From Oribacterium parvum ACB1 (GTDB lineage: Bacteria; Bacillota; Clostridia; Lachnospirales; Lachnospiraceae): DNA of 64,000 nucleotides. The stretch lies in the NCBI RefSeq assembly GCF_000238055.2, contig NZ_KE148312.1, forward strand, positions 813,201-877,200, in the 5' to 3' direction. The position numbers and the translations under genes are program-made. The notes under the pieces are model-generated. The model was not told the origin of the DNA. It ran no database searches and worked only from the letters and a program-made list of their open reading frames with translations. The number at the start of each line of letters is the position of its first letter. Within the stretch, counting starts at the first letter, position 1. Of this stretch, positions 1-10,193 are shown piece after piece.

Positions 1-842
1 AAGCAAGAAAGGGAAATATGCCAGCGACGCCAGAAATCCCGGATGCTCTTTGCTTCATAAGGATAATGGAAGTTCTCGGGAATGCTAAATCCCACCATTT
101 CACCAATACCGATTGCCATATCCGTATAGGCTGAAAAATCAAGATAAATCTGTAGCATAAAAGCAAGACTTGAAAAAAAGACCGCCAAAAAAGAAGGCGC
201 ATTGCTTCCCTGCACTGCCAGACCTGTCAGTCTCTCCATAGGAAGAAATGAAGTGGAAAGCTTTCCCAGCTCATCCGCCAAAATCATTTTTTTCCACAAT
301 CCGAACGAAAAGCGGAACAATCCCTGAGAAAGGTTGGTGAAATTACTCTCTCTCGATACAATCTCCCCTCTCATCTCTTTATAACGAAGAATCGGTCCTT
401 GGGAAATAACAGGAAAAGCAAAAGCATAAATTGCAAAATGGAAGAAATTCTCCTCCGGCTCCATGCCTTCCTTACAGTCCGCAAGATAAGAAATCAGACG
501 AAAACTGTAAAAAGAAATTCCAAAGGGCATAAGCCCTCTTATCCATTGCGGAAGGAAACGAAAAAATACACTGTACTTAAAAAAGAGAAGTGGTAGTAAA
601 AGGAGAACAATGCTAAAGGGAAAGAAATACTTTTTCTCCGTCTTTAAGCGCTTTGCGGCATAAAAGCTGAACAAACTAAGTAACAGCAAAACACCAAGGG
701 AAATCAACCCCTGAAAAAGCAAAAAAACAATCGAAAAGAAGAGAAAAACTAAATTTTTCCCTCTACTACTCTTACTTATAAAAGAAAAAAATAGAAACAG
801 GGGAAGAAATGCCCCTACAAATATCATTTCCGAAAATTGCAT
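1..842 (-). CDS. MBOAT-family O-acyltransferase (DltB/AlgI-like), 3' part outside window
   Basis: The gene begins with ATG at 842 and runs off the left edge, so about 280 N-terminal residues are visible. The protein is very hydrophobic with many membrane segments. The stretch around residues 235-275 reads DFSAYTDMAIGIGEMVGFS followed by FHYPYEAKS and FWRRWHISLS, the signature of AlgI/DltB membrane-bound O-acyltransferases. The family transfers acyl groups (acetate, D-alanine) to extracellular polymers from the membrane. The second conserved His of the family would lie beyond the window. No dlt or alg partner is visible here, so the substrate is unknown; partners may lie to the left. The upstream 170 bp to the SRP promoter show no gene. 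Family assignment is firm, role is inferred. Confidence 0.88.
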   Translation of the reverse strand, partial: MQFSEMIFVGAFLPLFLFFSFISKSSRGKNLVFLFFSIVFLLFQGLISLGVLLLLSLFSFYAAKRLKTEKKYFFPFSIVLLLLPLLFFKYSVFFRFLPQWIRGLMPFGISFYSFRLISYLADCKEGMEPEENFFHFAIYAFAFPVISQGPILRYKEMRGEIVSRESNFTNLSQGLFRFSFGLWKKMILADELGKLSTSFLPMERLTGLAVQGSNAPSFLAVFFSSLAFMLQIYLDFSAYTDMAIGIGEMVGFSIPENFHYPYEAKSIRDFWRRWHISLSC

Positions 843-988
843 AGTCCCCTCTTACTCTTGATTAAATCATTTCTCTACTTGATGTCTCATTCATCTTTGA
901 CTTTCCATTTTCTATGATCCTAATACCTCTTTCCTATTCAAGCTTTTTTATGTCCTAAATTGAGAAAGTGCGGCAAAACTGCATAGAC

Positions 989-1017
989 TTGCAAAGCCTT
1001 GGAAAATCCGTTATACT
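989..1017 (+). promoter_or_regulatory. Sigma-70-type promoter of the SRP RNA
   Basis: TTGCAA at 989-994 and TATACT at 1012-1017 are separated by exactly 17 bases. Transcription would start about 1024, right at the 5' strand of the closing helix of the SRP RNA. Confidence 0.75.
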
Positions 1018-1023
1018 TCTACT

Positions 1024-1156
1024 ACTTCGGGGGCAATGAAGCTTGGGCCCCACGCAATGGGAGATACCGAACCGTGTCAGGATGGGAACATAGCAGCACT
1101 AAGGTAAACCTTTCATGTGCCGTGGGTCATCCTGGGTGGAGTTCCCGAAGTTTTTT
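1024..1156 (+). ncRNA. ffs: Signal recognition particle RNA (small bacterial type)
   Basis: The RNA binds Ffh and FtsY in co-translational membrane targeting. The conserved domain IV is seen around 1074-1103: GTCAGGATGGGAACATAGCAGC, in which AUG and CAU close a GGAA tetraloop and the CAGG/AGCAG internal loop that binds the Ffh M domain is intact. The ends pair: CTTCGGG at 1025-1031 with CCCGAAG at 1144-1150, followed by a T run at 1151-1156 that acts as terminator. At about 130 nt it lacks the Alu domain of the long Bacillus-type RNA. It is convergent with tatD, whose stop codon is only about 15 bp away. Open frames across it are shadows. Confidence 0.92.
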
Positions 1157-1171
1157 ATTTTCAAAACTCGT

Positions 1172-2029
1172 CTATTGTATCCTATACACTTTTTCCCCAT
1201 TCTCTGCTGTTACACGAATCACTTCCTCAGCAGAAATTCCTTTTAAATCAGCAAGAAAATCCACTACATAACGAAGATTTCCAGAATAATTTCTCGTACC
1301 TCTTACCGGAACAGGAGCCATATAAGGACAGTCCGTTTCAAGCACAATATGCTCCAAGGGAATCTCCTCCGCCACCTGCTTCAGCTTTTTTGCATTGGTA
1401 AAAGTCAATACACCGCCAATCCCAATCATCATACCAAGCGATACAAAGTCCTTAGCCACTTCCAAAGGATAGGAGAAACAATGCACAATGCCTCCGTTTT
1501 TATAGGCCTTATGATCCCTTACAATGCGAAAACTATCCAAGGCCGCATCTCGCGAATGAATCACAATCGGAAGATTTCTCTTTTTCGCAAGTTCAATCAT
1601 GGAAATGAAGCATTCCTTCTGCATTGCGGGCTCCGGGTCAAAGTCCTCAAAAACTTCTTCCCCTCTTTTTTTCTTCTCCTCATCCTGCTCTTTTTCGATA
1701 GGACTTCGCTTATCCAATCTATAGTAATCCAAACCAATCTCTCCGATTGCAACTACACTCTCGGAATAACTCAGCTCTTCCAGCTTTTGGAAAGAATCAG
1801 GATTGAATTCATTGGCATTTTGCGGATGAAAGCCCACAGCGCTATAGACCGAAAGGCCTGTTCCCCGATATTCTTCGGCTAAATGTACGGCTTTCTCCGA
1901 GCTTTCCAAATTGTAACCGATTTCACAAATTCGGTCCACTCCTTCTCCCGGAAGCCCTTTTATTAAGTCATCTCTATCCGAATCAAAAGATTCGTCATTG
2001 TAATGACAGTGCGTGTCAAATATCATCAT
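1172..2029 (-). CDS. tatD: TatD-family metal-dependent hydrolase (DNase)
   Basis: This 285-residue protein has the TatD amidohydrolase fold. The metal-binding motifs are visible: FDTHCHY near residue 5, GEIGLDYY near 98, VIHSRDA near 157, GIVHCFS near 180 and LETDCPYMAP near 232. Family members are Mg-dependent 3'-5' exonucleases/deoxyribonucleases linked to DNA repair and RNA/DNA turnover in the cytoplasm. Between the GLDYY motif and the next helix there is a charged insertion of about 25 residues (Glu/Lys rich) not usual in the family, which likely forms a surface loop. The gene follows a TraX-like gene and metG in the same direction; metG-tatD neighbourhood is common in Firmicutes. Confidence 0.93.
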   Translation of the reverse strand: MMIFDTHCHYNDESFDSDRDDLIKGLPGEGVDRICEIGYNLESSEKAVHLAEEYRGTGLSVYSAVGFHPQNANEFNPDSFQKLEELSYSESVVAIGEIGLDYYRLDKRSPIEKEQDEEKKKRGEEVFEDFDPEPAMQKECFISMIELAKKRNLPIVIHSRDAALDSFRIVRDHKAYKNGGIVHCFSYPLEVAKDFVSLGMMIGIGGVLTFTNAKKLKQVAEEIPLEHIVLETDCPYMAPVPVRGTRNYSGNLRYVVDFLADLKGISAEEVIRVTAENGEKVYRIQ

Positions 2030-2137
2030 CTTCTCCCTACTACTTTTTCTCTACCATCGCAGTTACACTGCCTGATTCCTATTGCAAAATATATTTCGAC
2101 TAAAAGAAAATTTTTAAATAGCATTTATCATGAAATT

Positions 2138-2914
2138 CTACGCTGTGATTTTGGCACCGAAATAAATCAAAAGATAAAACAAAGTTAAATGCAAAGGATA
2201 GTAAAAATAAAAGAGTCTTCCCAAGGGAATACGCCCTTTTTCTCCATTGTAGAAAAAGATAGGAATAAAACTGAGGGCTGCCGCTCCAAAATTAGCCAAG
2301 GACAGTGATATGGAGAAAAATATTCCCGAAGCAATGCGAAGTGCCTTTTCCTTTCGAAAATTATATAAAGAAGCAATAAGAAAAATTCCTAAAGCTCCGT
2401 AATCGCATCGTAGTAGCTCTGCCAAAGCGGCACAGATGAGTACCGAAGTCCATTTCAAAATAGACTTTCTCCGAAATTTCTTCATAAAATACATTGCAGC
2501 AATTCCCAAAGATAAGGTAAAACCGATATTTTGTGCGGAAAAATTATACCATTGATTATAAAGACAAAGATCAAAGGGGACTTCCGAGAAAATAGCCATA
2601 AGAAGTACACGGAAGAAATATTTCTTCCTATCTTTTGTATGAATAAAGCCCTCTGTTAAGAGGAAGGCAAAAATCGGAAAAGCCAGCCTTCCGATGGTCC
2701 GGAAAATATGATACAGCTGCATCAAGCGTTTTCCTTCCGCTGTAGCAATTGCCATTTCATGATACTCTGTAGAAAAGCCATAGAGATTCCCATTGTAAAT
2801 CACGATAGCAGCATAATGATCTATGGTCATGGAAACAAGGGCAAGAAGCTTCAGCAAATCCGCTGAAACCCCTCCCCCTTTTTTCTTTGTGTCCAGTGCA
2901 GTCAATGCAGTCAT
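2138..2914 (-). CDS. TraX-family integral membrane protein
   Basis: The 258-residue protein has about seven hydrophobic segments. TraX features are the MTIDHYAAI motif after the first helix, RTIGRLAFPIFAFLLTEGF near residue 92, and a later YYPLHLTLFY near the C terminus. TraX was named for acetylation of F-pilin, and chromosomal Firmicute homologues are predicted membrane acetyltransferases of unknown substrate. It sits between metG (2 bp after its stop codon) and tatD and is probably co-transcribed with metG. No conjugation gene is nearby, so a pilin role is unlikely here. Confidence 0.85.
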   Translation of the reverse strand: MTALTALDTKKKGGGVSADLLKLLALVSMTIDHYAAIVIYNGNLYGFSTEYHEMAIATAEGKRLMQLYHIFRTIGRLAFPIFAFLLTEGFIHTKDRKKYFFRVLLMAIFSEVPFDLCLYNQWYNFSAQNIGFTLSLGIAAMYFMKKFRRKSILKWTSVLICAALAELLRCDYGALGIFLIASLYNFRKEKALRIASGIFFSISLSLANFGAAALSFIPIFFYNGEKGRIPLGRLFYFYYPLHLTLFYLLIYFGAKITA

Positions 2915-2915
2915 A

Positions 2916-4973
2916 TTATGCGATATCCGCTCCTGCAGGCATATCCCGCAAAGAGGTCATAAGTGATAAAATCTCTTCTCCGTCCTGCTCAAACGCTGCA
3001 GACAGAAGCATACCCTGAGACTCATAGCCGGCAATCATTCTGGGTTTTAAGTTCACAAGAACCATTACCTTCTTTCCAACCAAATCCTCCGGATGGTAGG
3101 CCGACTTGATTCCGGAAAGAATCTGCCGAACTTCTTCTCCAATTTGTACCTTGAAGAGTAGAAGTTTCTTGGATTTCTTCACCTCTTCCGCATGGAGAAT
3201 CTTGCCGATACGGAAATCCAGCTTTTCAAAGTCCTCATAGCTTACTTCGTCTTTATAAGGAAGCACTACAGGATTTGCATCCTTAGCTGCGTCGCCTTCC
3301 GCTACAGGTTCTTCCGTTCTTTCTTTAGCGCCGCTCTTTCCTTCCTGCTTCTCCTCTTCCAAAGAAGCCTTACGAATCTGCTCTTCGGTAATCTTCTCTA
3401 CTTCCTTTTCGATTTCCTTCCAATCTTTTCTGTCAAATAAGGTAGAAGGATTCTCGGAAACCTTTGTTCCGGACGGATAAAGACCAAACTCGCTAAGCTG
3501 TTCAAAGGCTCTCTTTTCCGTAGAGAGTTCTTCTAAAATCGTCTTTGCAGTACCCGGCATAAAGCTCTCCAAGAGAGATGCTCCGATTACAATAGACTCC
3601 GTCAAATTGTAAAGCACAGTCTTAAGGCGTGGAGCAAGCTCCTCTTCTCTTGCCAAAACCCATGGCTCTGTCTCATCAATATATTTGTTGGAACGTCTAA
3701 ATATCTCGAAAATAGCAGTAAGCGCGTCGGCAACCCTGTGCTCTTCCATCTTTTCAGTAGCCACCCTCGCCTGGGAAAGCACTGTATTCTTTAAATCTTC
3801 ATCCACCGGATCTACTGCAGAGGTTTTTTCTACAACTCCCTCAAAATACTTATTGCTCATCGCAATGGTACGCTTCACAAGGTTTCCTAAAATGTTCGCA
3901 AGCTGAGAATTGTAGCGCTCTACCATGAGCTCCCAAGAGATTACGCCATCATTCTCAAAAGGCATCTCATGCAGAACAAAGAAACGAACCGCATCTACAC
4001 CAAAGAGCCGAACGAGGTCGTCCGCATAGATTACATTGCCTCTGGACTTGGACATCTTTGTGCCTTCTTCCGCCTTTCCTGCCGCAGTAAGAAGCCATGG
4101 GTGTCCGAATACCTGTTTGGGTAGAGGAACGTCCAAGCTCATCAGGAAAATAGGCCAGTAAATCGTATGGAAACGAACAATATCCTTTCCGATGAGATGT
4201 AAGTCTGCCGGCCAATATTTTTTGTAGTTCTCACCGTGTGCACCTTCCGTGTCATAGCCGATGCCGGTAATATAGTTTGTAAGCGCGTCAAGCCACACAT
4301 AAACTACGTTTTTCTCATCGAAATCTACAGGGATGCCCCAGGTAAAGGAAGAACGGGAAACACAAAGGTCCTGTAATCCCGGCTTTAAGAAGTTGTTCAC
4401 CATCTCATTTTTACGAGAAACAGGCTGAATAAACTCAGGATGAGACTCGATATGCTCCATTAAGCGGTCCGCATACTTGGACATCTTAAAGAAATAGGCA
4501 TCCTCACTCGCCTTTTCCACAGGACGGCCGCAGTCAGGGCATTTTCCGTCTACAAGCTGGGAATCTGTCCAGAAGGATTCACAGGGAGTGCAGTACCAGC
4601 CCTCATATTTACCCTTGTAAATATCCCCTTTTTCATACATCTTCCGAAACATCCTCTGAACTTGCTTCTCGTGATATGGCTCCGTTGTACGCATGAATTT
4701 ATCGTAGGAAGTATTCATCAAATCAAAAATACTCTGAATCTCTCCTACAACTTCATCGACAAACTCTTTCGGTGTCTTTCCGGCGTCCTTCGCCTTTCCC
4801 TCTATCTTCTGTCCATGCTCATCGGTTCCGGTCATAAAAAACACATCATATCCCTCGTAGCGCTTAAAACGTGCCATCGCATCCGCAAGGATAATTTCAT
4901 AGGTATTTCCGATATGCGGTTTTCCGGATGCATAAGCAATCGCCGTGGTAATGTAGTATGGTTTTCTTTCCAT
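2916..4973 (-). CDS. metG: Methionyl-tRNA synthetase
   Basis: The enzyme charges tRNA-Met with methionine. The 685-residue protein has a class I catalytic core with HIGN near residue 20, a single-knuckle zinc site (C128-P-x-C131 and C145-x2-C148), KMSKS at 306-310, an anticodon-binding helical domain, and a C-terminal EMAP/Trbp111-type tRNA-binding domain from about residue 580. Between the last two is an acidic/Lys-rich linker of about 35 residues. ATG at 4973 is preceded by a purine-rich ribosome site. The upstream region holds a sigma-70 promoter; no T-box leader is recognisable. TraX-like and tatD genes follow, probably in one operon. Confidence 0.97.
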   Translation of the reverse strand: MERKPYYITTAIAYASGKPHIGNTYEIILADAMARFKRYEGYDVFFMTGTDEHGQKIEGKAKDAGKTPKEFVDEVVGEIQSIFDLMNTSYDKFMRTTEPYHEKQVQRMFRKMYEKGDIYKGKYEGWYCTPCESFWTDSQLVDGKCPDCGRPVEKASEDAYFFKMSKYADRLMEHIESHPEFIQPVSRKNEMVNNFLKPGLQDLCVSRSSFTWGIPVDFDEKNVVYVWLDALTNYITGIGYDTEGAHGENYKKYWPADLHLIGKDIVRFHTIYWPIFLMSLDVPLPKQVFGHPWLLTAAGKAEEGTKMSKSRGNVIYADDLVRLFGVDAVRFFVLHEMPFENDGVISWELMVERYNSQLANILGNLVKRTIAMSNKYFEGVVEKTSAVDPVDEDLKNTVLSQARVATEKMEEHRVADALTAIFEIFRRSNKYIDETEPWVLAREEELAPRLKTVLYNLTESIVIGASLLESFMPGTAKTILEELSTEKRAFEQLSEFGLYPSGTKVSENPSTLFDRKDWKEIEKEVEKITEEQIRKASLEEEKQEGKSGAKERTEEPVAEGDAAKDANPVVLPYKDEVSYEDFEKLDFRIGKILHAEEVKKSKKLLLFKVQIGEEVRQILSGIKSAYHPEDLVGKKVMVLVNLKPRMIAGYESQGMLLSAAFEQDGEEILSLMTSLRDMPAGADIA

Positions 4974-5055
4974 GGACTCTCCTTTTTTCTTCCCTTTTCA
5001 ACTGCTCCGCCCCATTCTTTTCTTCTTTAATGGAAAGCGAAAAAATAACGATTCT

Positions 5056-5083
5056 AGTCTAGCATAGATTTTTCGTTAGTCAA
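5056..5083 (-). promoter_or_regulatory. Probable metG promoter
   Basis: On the minus strand TTGACT (5083-5078) and TAGACT (5061-5056) are 16 bases apart, about 80 bases upstream of the metG start codon. The remaining sequence between here and the terminator at 5232 shows no gene. Confidence 0.6.
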
Positions 5084-5231
5084 TCTTTCCCAATTTATCT
5101 AAAGTCAATCTTATAGCCAAAGAAAGGCTTACCTAATAAAAAGTCTTTCTGTTTTGTCTTTTCTTGATTTAAGAGAAAAGATATAGGCTTAAGAAGCATT
5201 CCCTTTGAGAGATGAACATCTCTTCGGTATA

Positions 5232-5257
5232 CAAAAATGGTGCGGAATCCCCGCACC
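5232..5257 (-). terminator. Rho-independent terminator of the coiled-coil protein gene
   Basis: On the minus strand a perfect 7-bp stem (GGTGCGG / CCGCACC, loop of 5) is followed by ATTTTTG. It lies about 55 bases after the stop codon of the gene at 5314-5790. Confidence 0.82.
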
Positions 5258-5313
5258 ACTCAATATATAAACACCCTATACATTATTCCTTTTTAATTTA
5301 TTTCTCTAAAAAA

Positions 5314-5790
5314 CTATTCCTTAGAAAGAGCGTCTGCCGCATCACTTGCAGCATCTTCTACTTTGGCTGCTGCTTCTTCTACCTTGGCTGCAGTCTCTGT
5401 CCCTACGGATTTTGCGTCTTCCGCCACCTGCTCCACAGTACTGCTTGCAACATCCTTTGCCTTCTCAGCAGCATCCTTTGCCTTCTCAGCAACATTCTCT
5501 ACCTTTTCTGTCACGTCAGCCTTCAAAGCCTTCAGCTTTTCCTGGATTTCGGCAATCTTAGCCTGAGCAGCATGAATCTCGTCTACGAAGTCTTTAAACC
5601 CTTCTGCAGGCGCATTCTGAAAATCTTCAAAATACTTCTTACCGATCTTCCCGTAAACAGCAGAAATCTTCCTTTCTTCATCATGAATCATGGAGTTGAA
5701 CTTAGCAGTATCTGCCATTTCCTTTCCCTTTTGCACTACTTCCTGACTTGCACCGGAAATCTTCTTTCCAAGTTCATCAAAAAATCCCAT
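5314..5790 (-). CDS. Small Ala/Lys/Glu-rich helical coiled-coil protein, unknown function
   Basis: The start is taken as ATG at 5790 (MGFFDELGKKI), which sits five bases after AGGAGG; a GTG two codons upstream is less likely. The 158-residue product starts with a conserved-looking block (residues 1-75, with EERKISAVYGKIGKKYFEDF) found in small Clostridial proteins, followed by a long helical region of Ala/Lys/Glu heptads with repeats such as VAEKAKDAAEKAKDVA, resembling late-embryogenesis-abundant-type repeats. It has no signal peptide or membrane segment. It has its own promoter and terminator, so is monocistronic. Function not known; a cytoplasmic structural or stress protein is possible. 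Confidence 0.75.
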   Translation of the reverse strand: MGFFDELGKKISGASQEVVQKGKEMADTAKFNSMIHDEERKISAVYGKIGKKYFEDFQNAPAEGFKDFVDEIHAAQAKIAEIQEKLKALKADVTEKVENVAEKAKDAAEKAKDVASSTVEQVAEDAKSVGTETAAKVEEAAAKVEDAASDAADALSKE

Positions 5791-5827
5791 AGGCACCTCC
5801 TACCGTAACCTCTACAAATACTTCTTC

Positions 5828-5856
5828 ATTCTAACATTTATTTTCTTAAAATTCAA
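5828..5856 (-). promoter_or_regulatory. Promoter of the coiled-coil protein gene
   Basis: On the minus strand TTGAAT (5856-5851), a 17-base spacer and TAGAAT (5833-5828) precede the start codon at 5790 by about 38 bases. The stretch from here to 6057 shows no gene. Confidence 0.65.
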
Positions 5857-6056
5857 ATTAATATGACATTTTTTATTATCCTTAAAAAACGATTAAATTT
5901 AGATACTTTCCTCACTTATCGCTATACATGCTTACGTCTTTATATACCTGATCCTTTGCAAGCTATGTCTTTGCAAGATACTTCTTTAGTAATATGCCTC
6001 TTTGTATGCTATCCCTTTACATTTTCACTTTAAATAGTTTTCCGGAAAGAAATAAT

Positions 6057-6100
6057 AAAAGAACCCGAGAGGGATTCATTTCGATTCCTCTCAGGTTCTT
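6057..6100 (-). terminator. Terminator after eno
   Basis: The arms GAACC-CGAGAGG at about 6061-6072 and CCTCTCA-GGTTC at 6087-6098 pair with a small mismatch, with a T-rich tract on the minus-strand 3' side. The plus strand also ends in TTCTTTATTC, so it may work in both directions. It is about 90 bases after the eno stop codon. Confidence 0.75.
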
Positions 6101-6187
6101 TATTCTTATGAGCTGTCACAGATAAAGCCGAAACAGCATTTACTTTCTATTCATACTCGCAAAATGAGCATCGCATATTCCTAATTA

Positions 6188-7498
<1,311 letters not shown>

Positions 7499-7519
7499 TT
7501 ATGCAAATCCTTTGCATAA
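7499..7519. promoter_or_regulatory. Perfect 21-base palindrome in the eno leader
   Basis: TTATGCAAA-TCC-TTTGCATAA is a perfect 9-3-9 dyad directly before the eno ribosome-binding site. It could be a protein operator or an RNA hairpin that limits translation or stabilises the message. No regulator is suggested by the sequence alone. Confidence 0.5.
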
Positions 7520-7618
7520 ACCACATTTACCTTTTATTTCAAGGCGATATACACCTTAAAACCGTAGACTTATCATGTAGGGAAAATCCTTCTCCCACAT
7601 CATAAAAGAACCTTCCTA

Positions 7619-7647
7619 ATAGTAATGGATTGTCTAATTTGTGTCAA
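7619..7647 (-). promoter_or_regulatory. eno promoter
   Basis: On the minus strand TTGACA (7647-7642), a 17-base spacer and TACTAT (7624-7619) form a near-consensus sigma-70 promoter. It gives a leader of about 130 nt before eno. Confidence 0.8.
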
Positions 7648-7650
7648 GGC

Positions 7651-7741
7651 GGAAAAACCACCTCGGACCTACAGAAAAAACACCTCAGCCCTGCAGGCAA
7701 TTTCCCCGATTACCTACAGAAAAGTTCCTCGAACACCTCGG
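7651..7741. repeat. Degenerate tandem copies of the prmC 3' end
   Basis: Three related units follow one another: 7651-7666, 7667-7689 and 7712-7741. The shared core on the plus strand is ACCTACAGAAAA followed by CACCTCGG/CACCTCAG. The last unit lies in prmC itself and includes its stop codon, so the other copies look like duplications of the gene's end. Confidence 0.7.
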
Positions 7742-8907
7742 TCTCGCCCTTCATAATCTTGAAAAACTTCCACATCGAAAAAACCTTCTTTTTGGAAAAT
7801 GTCTTTCACGCTAGTCCCTTGGTCATAGCCGATTTCCACATAGACTCTTCCTCCCGGAAAAAGAAAACGCTTCCCCTCCTTTGCAATTCTTCTATAAAAA
7901 TCAAGGCCGTCCTCCCCTCCGTCCAGAGCTAAAGCGGGCTCATGAAGAGCAACTTCCGCATCGAGTGTTTCTATTACATCACGCCTTATATAGGGTGGAT
8001 TGGAAACCAAAATGTCAAAAGCGGAAATGTCCTTTTCTTCCATAAAAGATGGAAGCGCATCAAAAAGGTCCGATTCCAGAAAATGCACGGAAGGATTAAG
8101 CCCTTGCTCTCGTATTCGATTAGGATCCGGTTCTCTTCCGCTAGAAAGCACGGAGCATTGCCATTCTTCTTTGGCACTTTCCTGTTCTAAAAAAAGCCTC
8201 CTGTAGTTCTCTTTTGCGACTTCCAGCGCTTTATCCGACTTATCGAGAAGCAGCACAGTTTTGCAGTGCAGATTTTTTGCCAGAGTGAGGCCGATACAGC
8301 CGGAACCGGTACAGAGGTCCAGAATACTAAGTGCTTTGCATCCGGCAACTCCTACACTTTCGTCTGTTAATTCTATTTTCTTACCGCTTCTCTTATCTTG
8401 CTCTCCGAGACTTTTCCATTTTTCTTCTTCCTCCAAAATGCGCTCCACAATGCACTCCGTATCTTGCCTTGGGCTAAGCACATTTTCGTTGACCAAGAAA
8501 GACAGACCGAAGAACTCTTGTCTACCGAGAATTTGAGAGAGCGGAATACGATGAAGTCGCTTTTCGAGAAAAGAGAAAAAACGGTTAAGAGCAGAATCCG
8601 GCTCTTCATCAGCAGAAGAAGAAAGCGCTAAATCTCCGGTAACTCGCGAAGACGAAAGTGCCGGCTTCTCTTCTGCTCTTTTCCTATATAAGGTAAAAAC
8701 CGCCTCTCTTTTTCCTAAAAGATAGTCCTTTGTATCCAAAGAAAAGGCTTCCTGTAAAAGAAGTCTTAAGTCCAACTCTGCCTCTTCTACACCGGCTTCT
8801 TTCAGGAGAGGAAGCGCATATTTTTCCAAATCAAGAAAAGAAAAGGCAGTGCTTTGCCCTTTCTCATCTTGACTCCTTAAAAACTCTTCTTTCAGACTAT
8901 TTGCCAT
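7714..8907 (-). CDS. prmC: Peptide chain release factor N5-glutamine methyltransferase
   Basis: Methylates the Gln of the GGQ motif of release factors with S-adenosylmethionine. The C-terminal half is a Rossmann methyltransferase with LDLCTGSGCIGLTLA and the catalytic NPPYIRRD motif. The N-terminal substrate-binding domain contains AELDLRLLLQEAF and PLSQILGRQEFFGLSF. With nearly 400 residues it is over 100 longer than usual: extra Ser/Glu-rich segments lie between the N-terminal helices, before LDLCTGSG and before NPPY. The start is uncertain: ATG at 8907 is chosen, but TTG at 8934 has a better spaced AAGGA. In related genomes prmC sits between the DUF1385 gene and prfA; here eno follows. Confidence 0.9.
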   Translation of the reverse strand: MANSLKEEFLRSQDEKGQSTAFSFLDLEKYALPLLKEAGVEEAELDLRLLLQEAFSLDTKDYLLGKREAVFTLYRKRAEEKPALSSSRVTGDLALSSSADEEPDSALNRFFSFLEKRLHRIPLSQILGRQEFFGLSFLVNENVLSPRQDTECIVERILEEEEKWKSLGEQDKRSGKKIELTDESVGVAGCKALSILDLCTGSGCIGLTLAKNLHCKTVLLLDKSDKALEVAKENYRRLFLEQESAKEEWQCSVLSSGREPDPNRIREQGLNPSVHFLESDLFDALPSFMEEKDISAFDILVSNPPYIRRDVIETLDAEVALHEPALALDGGEDGLDFYRRIAKEGKRFLFPGGRVYVEIGYDQGTSVKDIFQKEGFFDVEVFQDYEGRDRGVRGTFL

Positions 8908-9045
8908 CTTTTTTTCTTTCCCGTCTTCTCTCAAACCCTGTCCTTCTCTCCGGCAATTTCTGTATCAAGTATTGCCCAAGCCCGATATTTTTCACCTACT
9001 TTTATCAAGTTTCATCCACTTTTTCATCAAAAACTTGCACTTCCT

Positions 9046-9993
9046 TTATGGCTTTTCCGAAAAATGCTCCTTCTGAAAAGCTCTCCAGTCAAAGACCTTT
9101 TCCACAGCAGCAATGGCTACTTCCACCTCTTCGGCATCAGGCTCTTTCGTCGTCAGGCCCTGCATCCACATACCGGGGATAAAGAGAATGCGCGTTAAAG
9201 CATTGTCCACCATACCCACAAGGCGAAGTACTTCATAGCTGATGCCGGCAATCACGGGAATAAGAAGAAGACGCGCCAAAACTTTCATCCACAGACCGTC
9301 AAATTGCAAGAACATAAAGAGAAAAATGGAAATCATCATCACATAAACGATGAAACTCGTTCCGCAGCGTTTATGCTCTTTGGAGGAAAGAAGAACATTT
9401 TCCACGGTTAAATCAAGACCATGCTCCACACAATTGATACATTTATGCTCCGCTCCGTGATACTCAAAGGTTCTTCGGATGTCCTTCGCCCGAGAAATCA
9501 ACTTGATATAAATAATAAATATGAGGATACGAAGCAGTCCCTCCAAAAAGGCGAGCATCGGTGCAATCGGGAGGACTGTCTTTAAGAAATTCAGCAATAT
9601 GGTCGGGAGTGCTACAAAAATAAAAATTGCAGCAGCAAAGGAGAAGACCATCACAAGAGCCGATAAGACCTGCTCAAGCTTATCGCCAAAGATTTTACCC
9701 ATTGCTTTTTCAATAGCTCCCGGTTCCGAGCCTTCATCATCCTCATAAAAACTTGCACTGTGACTTAAGCATTTCATTCCCAAAGCCATGGAGTCGTAAA
9801 AAGAAATGATTCCTCTTAAAAAGGGGAGCTTCAAAAAAGGATATTTATCCGTAAGGGAAAGGTACTCGCTTTCCATAACGTCGATTTCTCCGCTTGGCTT
9901 CCGAACCGCAACGGAGTATTTCTCTCCGTTTTTCATCATGATGCCTTCTATTACAGCCTGACCGCCTATTCCGCTATATACCTGTTTACTCAA
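9046..9993 (-). CDS. DUF1385 membrane protein (YqhQ-like)
   Basis: The 315-residue protein begins with the family signature GGQAVIEGIMMKNGEKYSVA, has several hydrophobic segments from about residue 100 to 160 and 215 to 260, and contains the conserved FEYHGAEHKCINCVEHG block around residue 175. The molecular role of DUF1385 proteins is not established. The gene normally lies beside rpmE, prmC and prfA in Clostridia; here prmC is directly downstream (about 110-140 bp) but rpmE is 8 kb upstream, on the other side of an accessory block. Confidence 0.9.
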   Translation of the reverse strand: MSKQVYSGIGGQAVIEGIMMKNGEKYSVAVRKPSGEIDVMESEYLSLTDKYPFLKLPFLRGIISFYDSMALGMKCLSHSASFYEDDEGSEPGAIEKAMGKIFGDKLEQVLSALVMVFSFAAAIFIFVALPTILLNFLKTVLPIAPMLAFLEGLLRILIFIIYIKLISRAKDIRRTFEYHGAEHKCINCVEHGLDLTVENVLLSSKEHKRCGTSFIVYVMMISIFLFMFLQFDGLWMKVLARLLLIPVIAGISYEVLRLVGMVDNALTRILFIPGMWMQGLTTKEPDAEEVEVAIAAVEKVFDWRAFQKEHFSEKP

Positions 9994-10003
9994 TCTTTTC
10001 CTC

Positions 10004-10044
10004 TTTTCTATTTTACTTACACTTTTTTCTATTTTACTTACACT
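10004..10044. repeat. 21-bp tandem duplication upstream of the DUF1385 gene
   Basis: TTTTCTATTTTACTTACACT occurs at 10004-10023 and again at 10025-10044 (period 21). It lies in the leader/promoter region of the DUF1385 gene. The 150 bases beyond it show no gene. Confidence 0.75.
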
Positions 10045-10193
10045 TTTATAAATCTATTTACTTTATAATTCTACCTATACTCTGTAAGCAACGGGTATGC
10101 TGTACAACTTCTTATGCATTTGGTTCTATCTGTTCCTATCATTCTAATGATACTTCTTCCTTCATACAATATAGTCAAGCCATACTATCTCTA

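Noticed and set aside
999-1401. Open frames on the plus strand across the SRP RNA and tatD end
   Set aside because: They cover the SRP RNA domain IV and the antisense of tatD; no ribosome site and no protein-like composition.
4974-5231. T-box leader considered for metG
   Set aside because: No T-box sequence (TGGNACCGCG-type) or specifier-terminator arrangement is visible upstream of metG.
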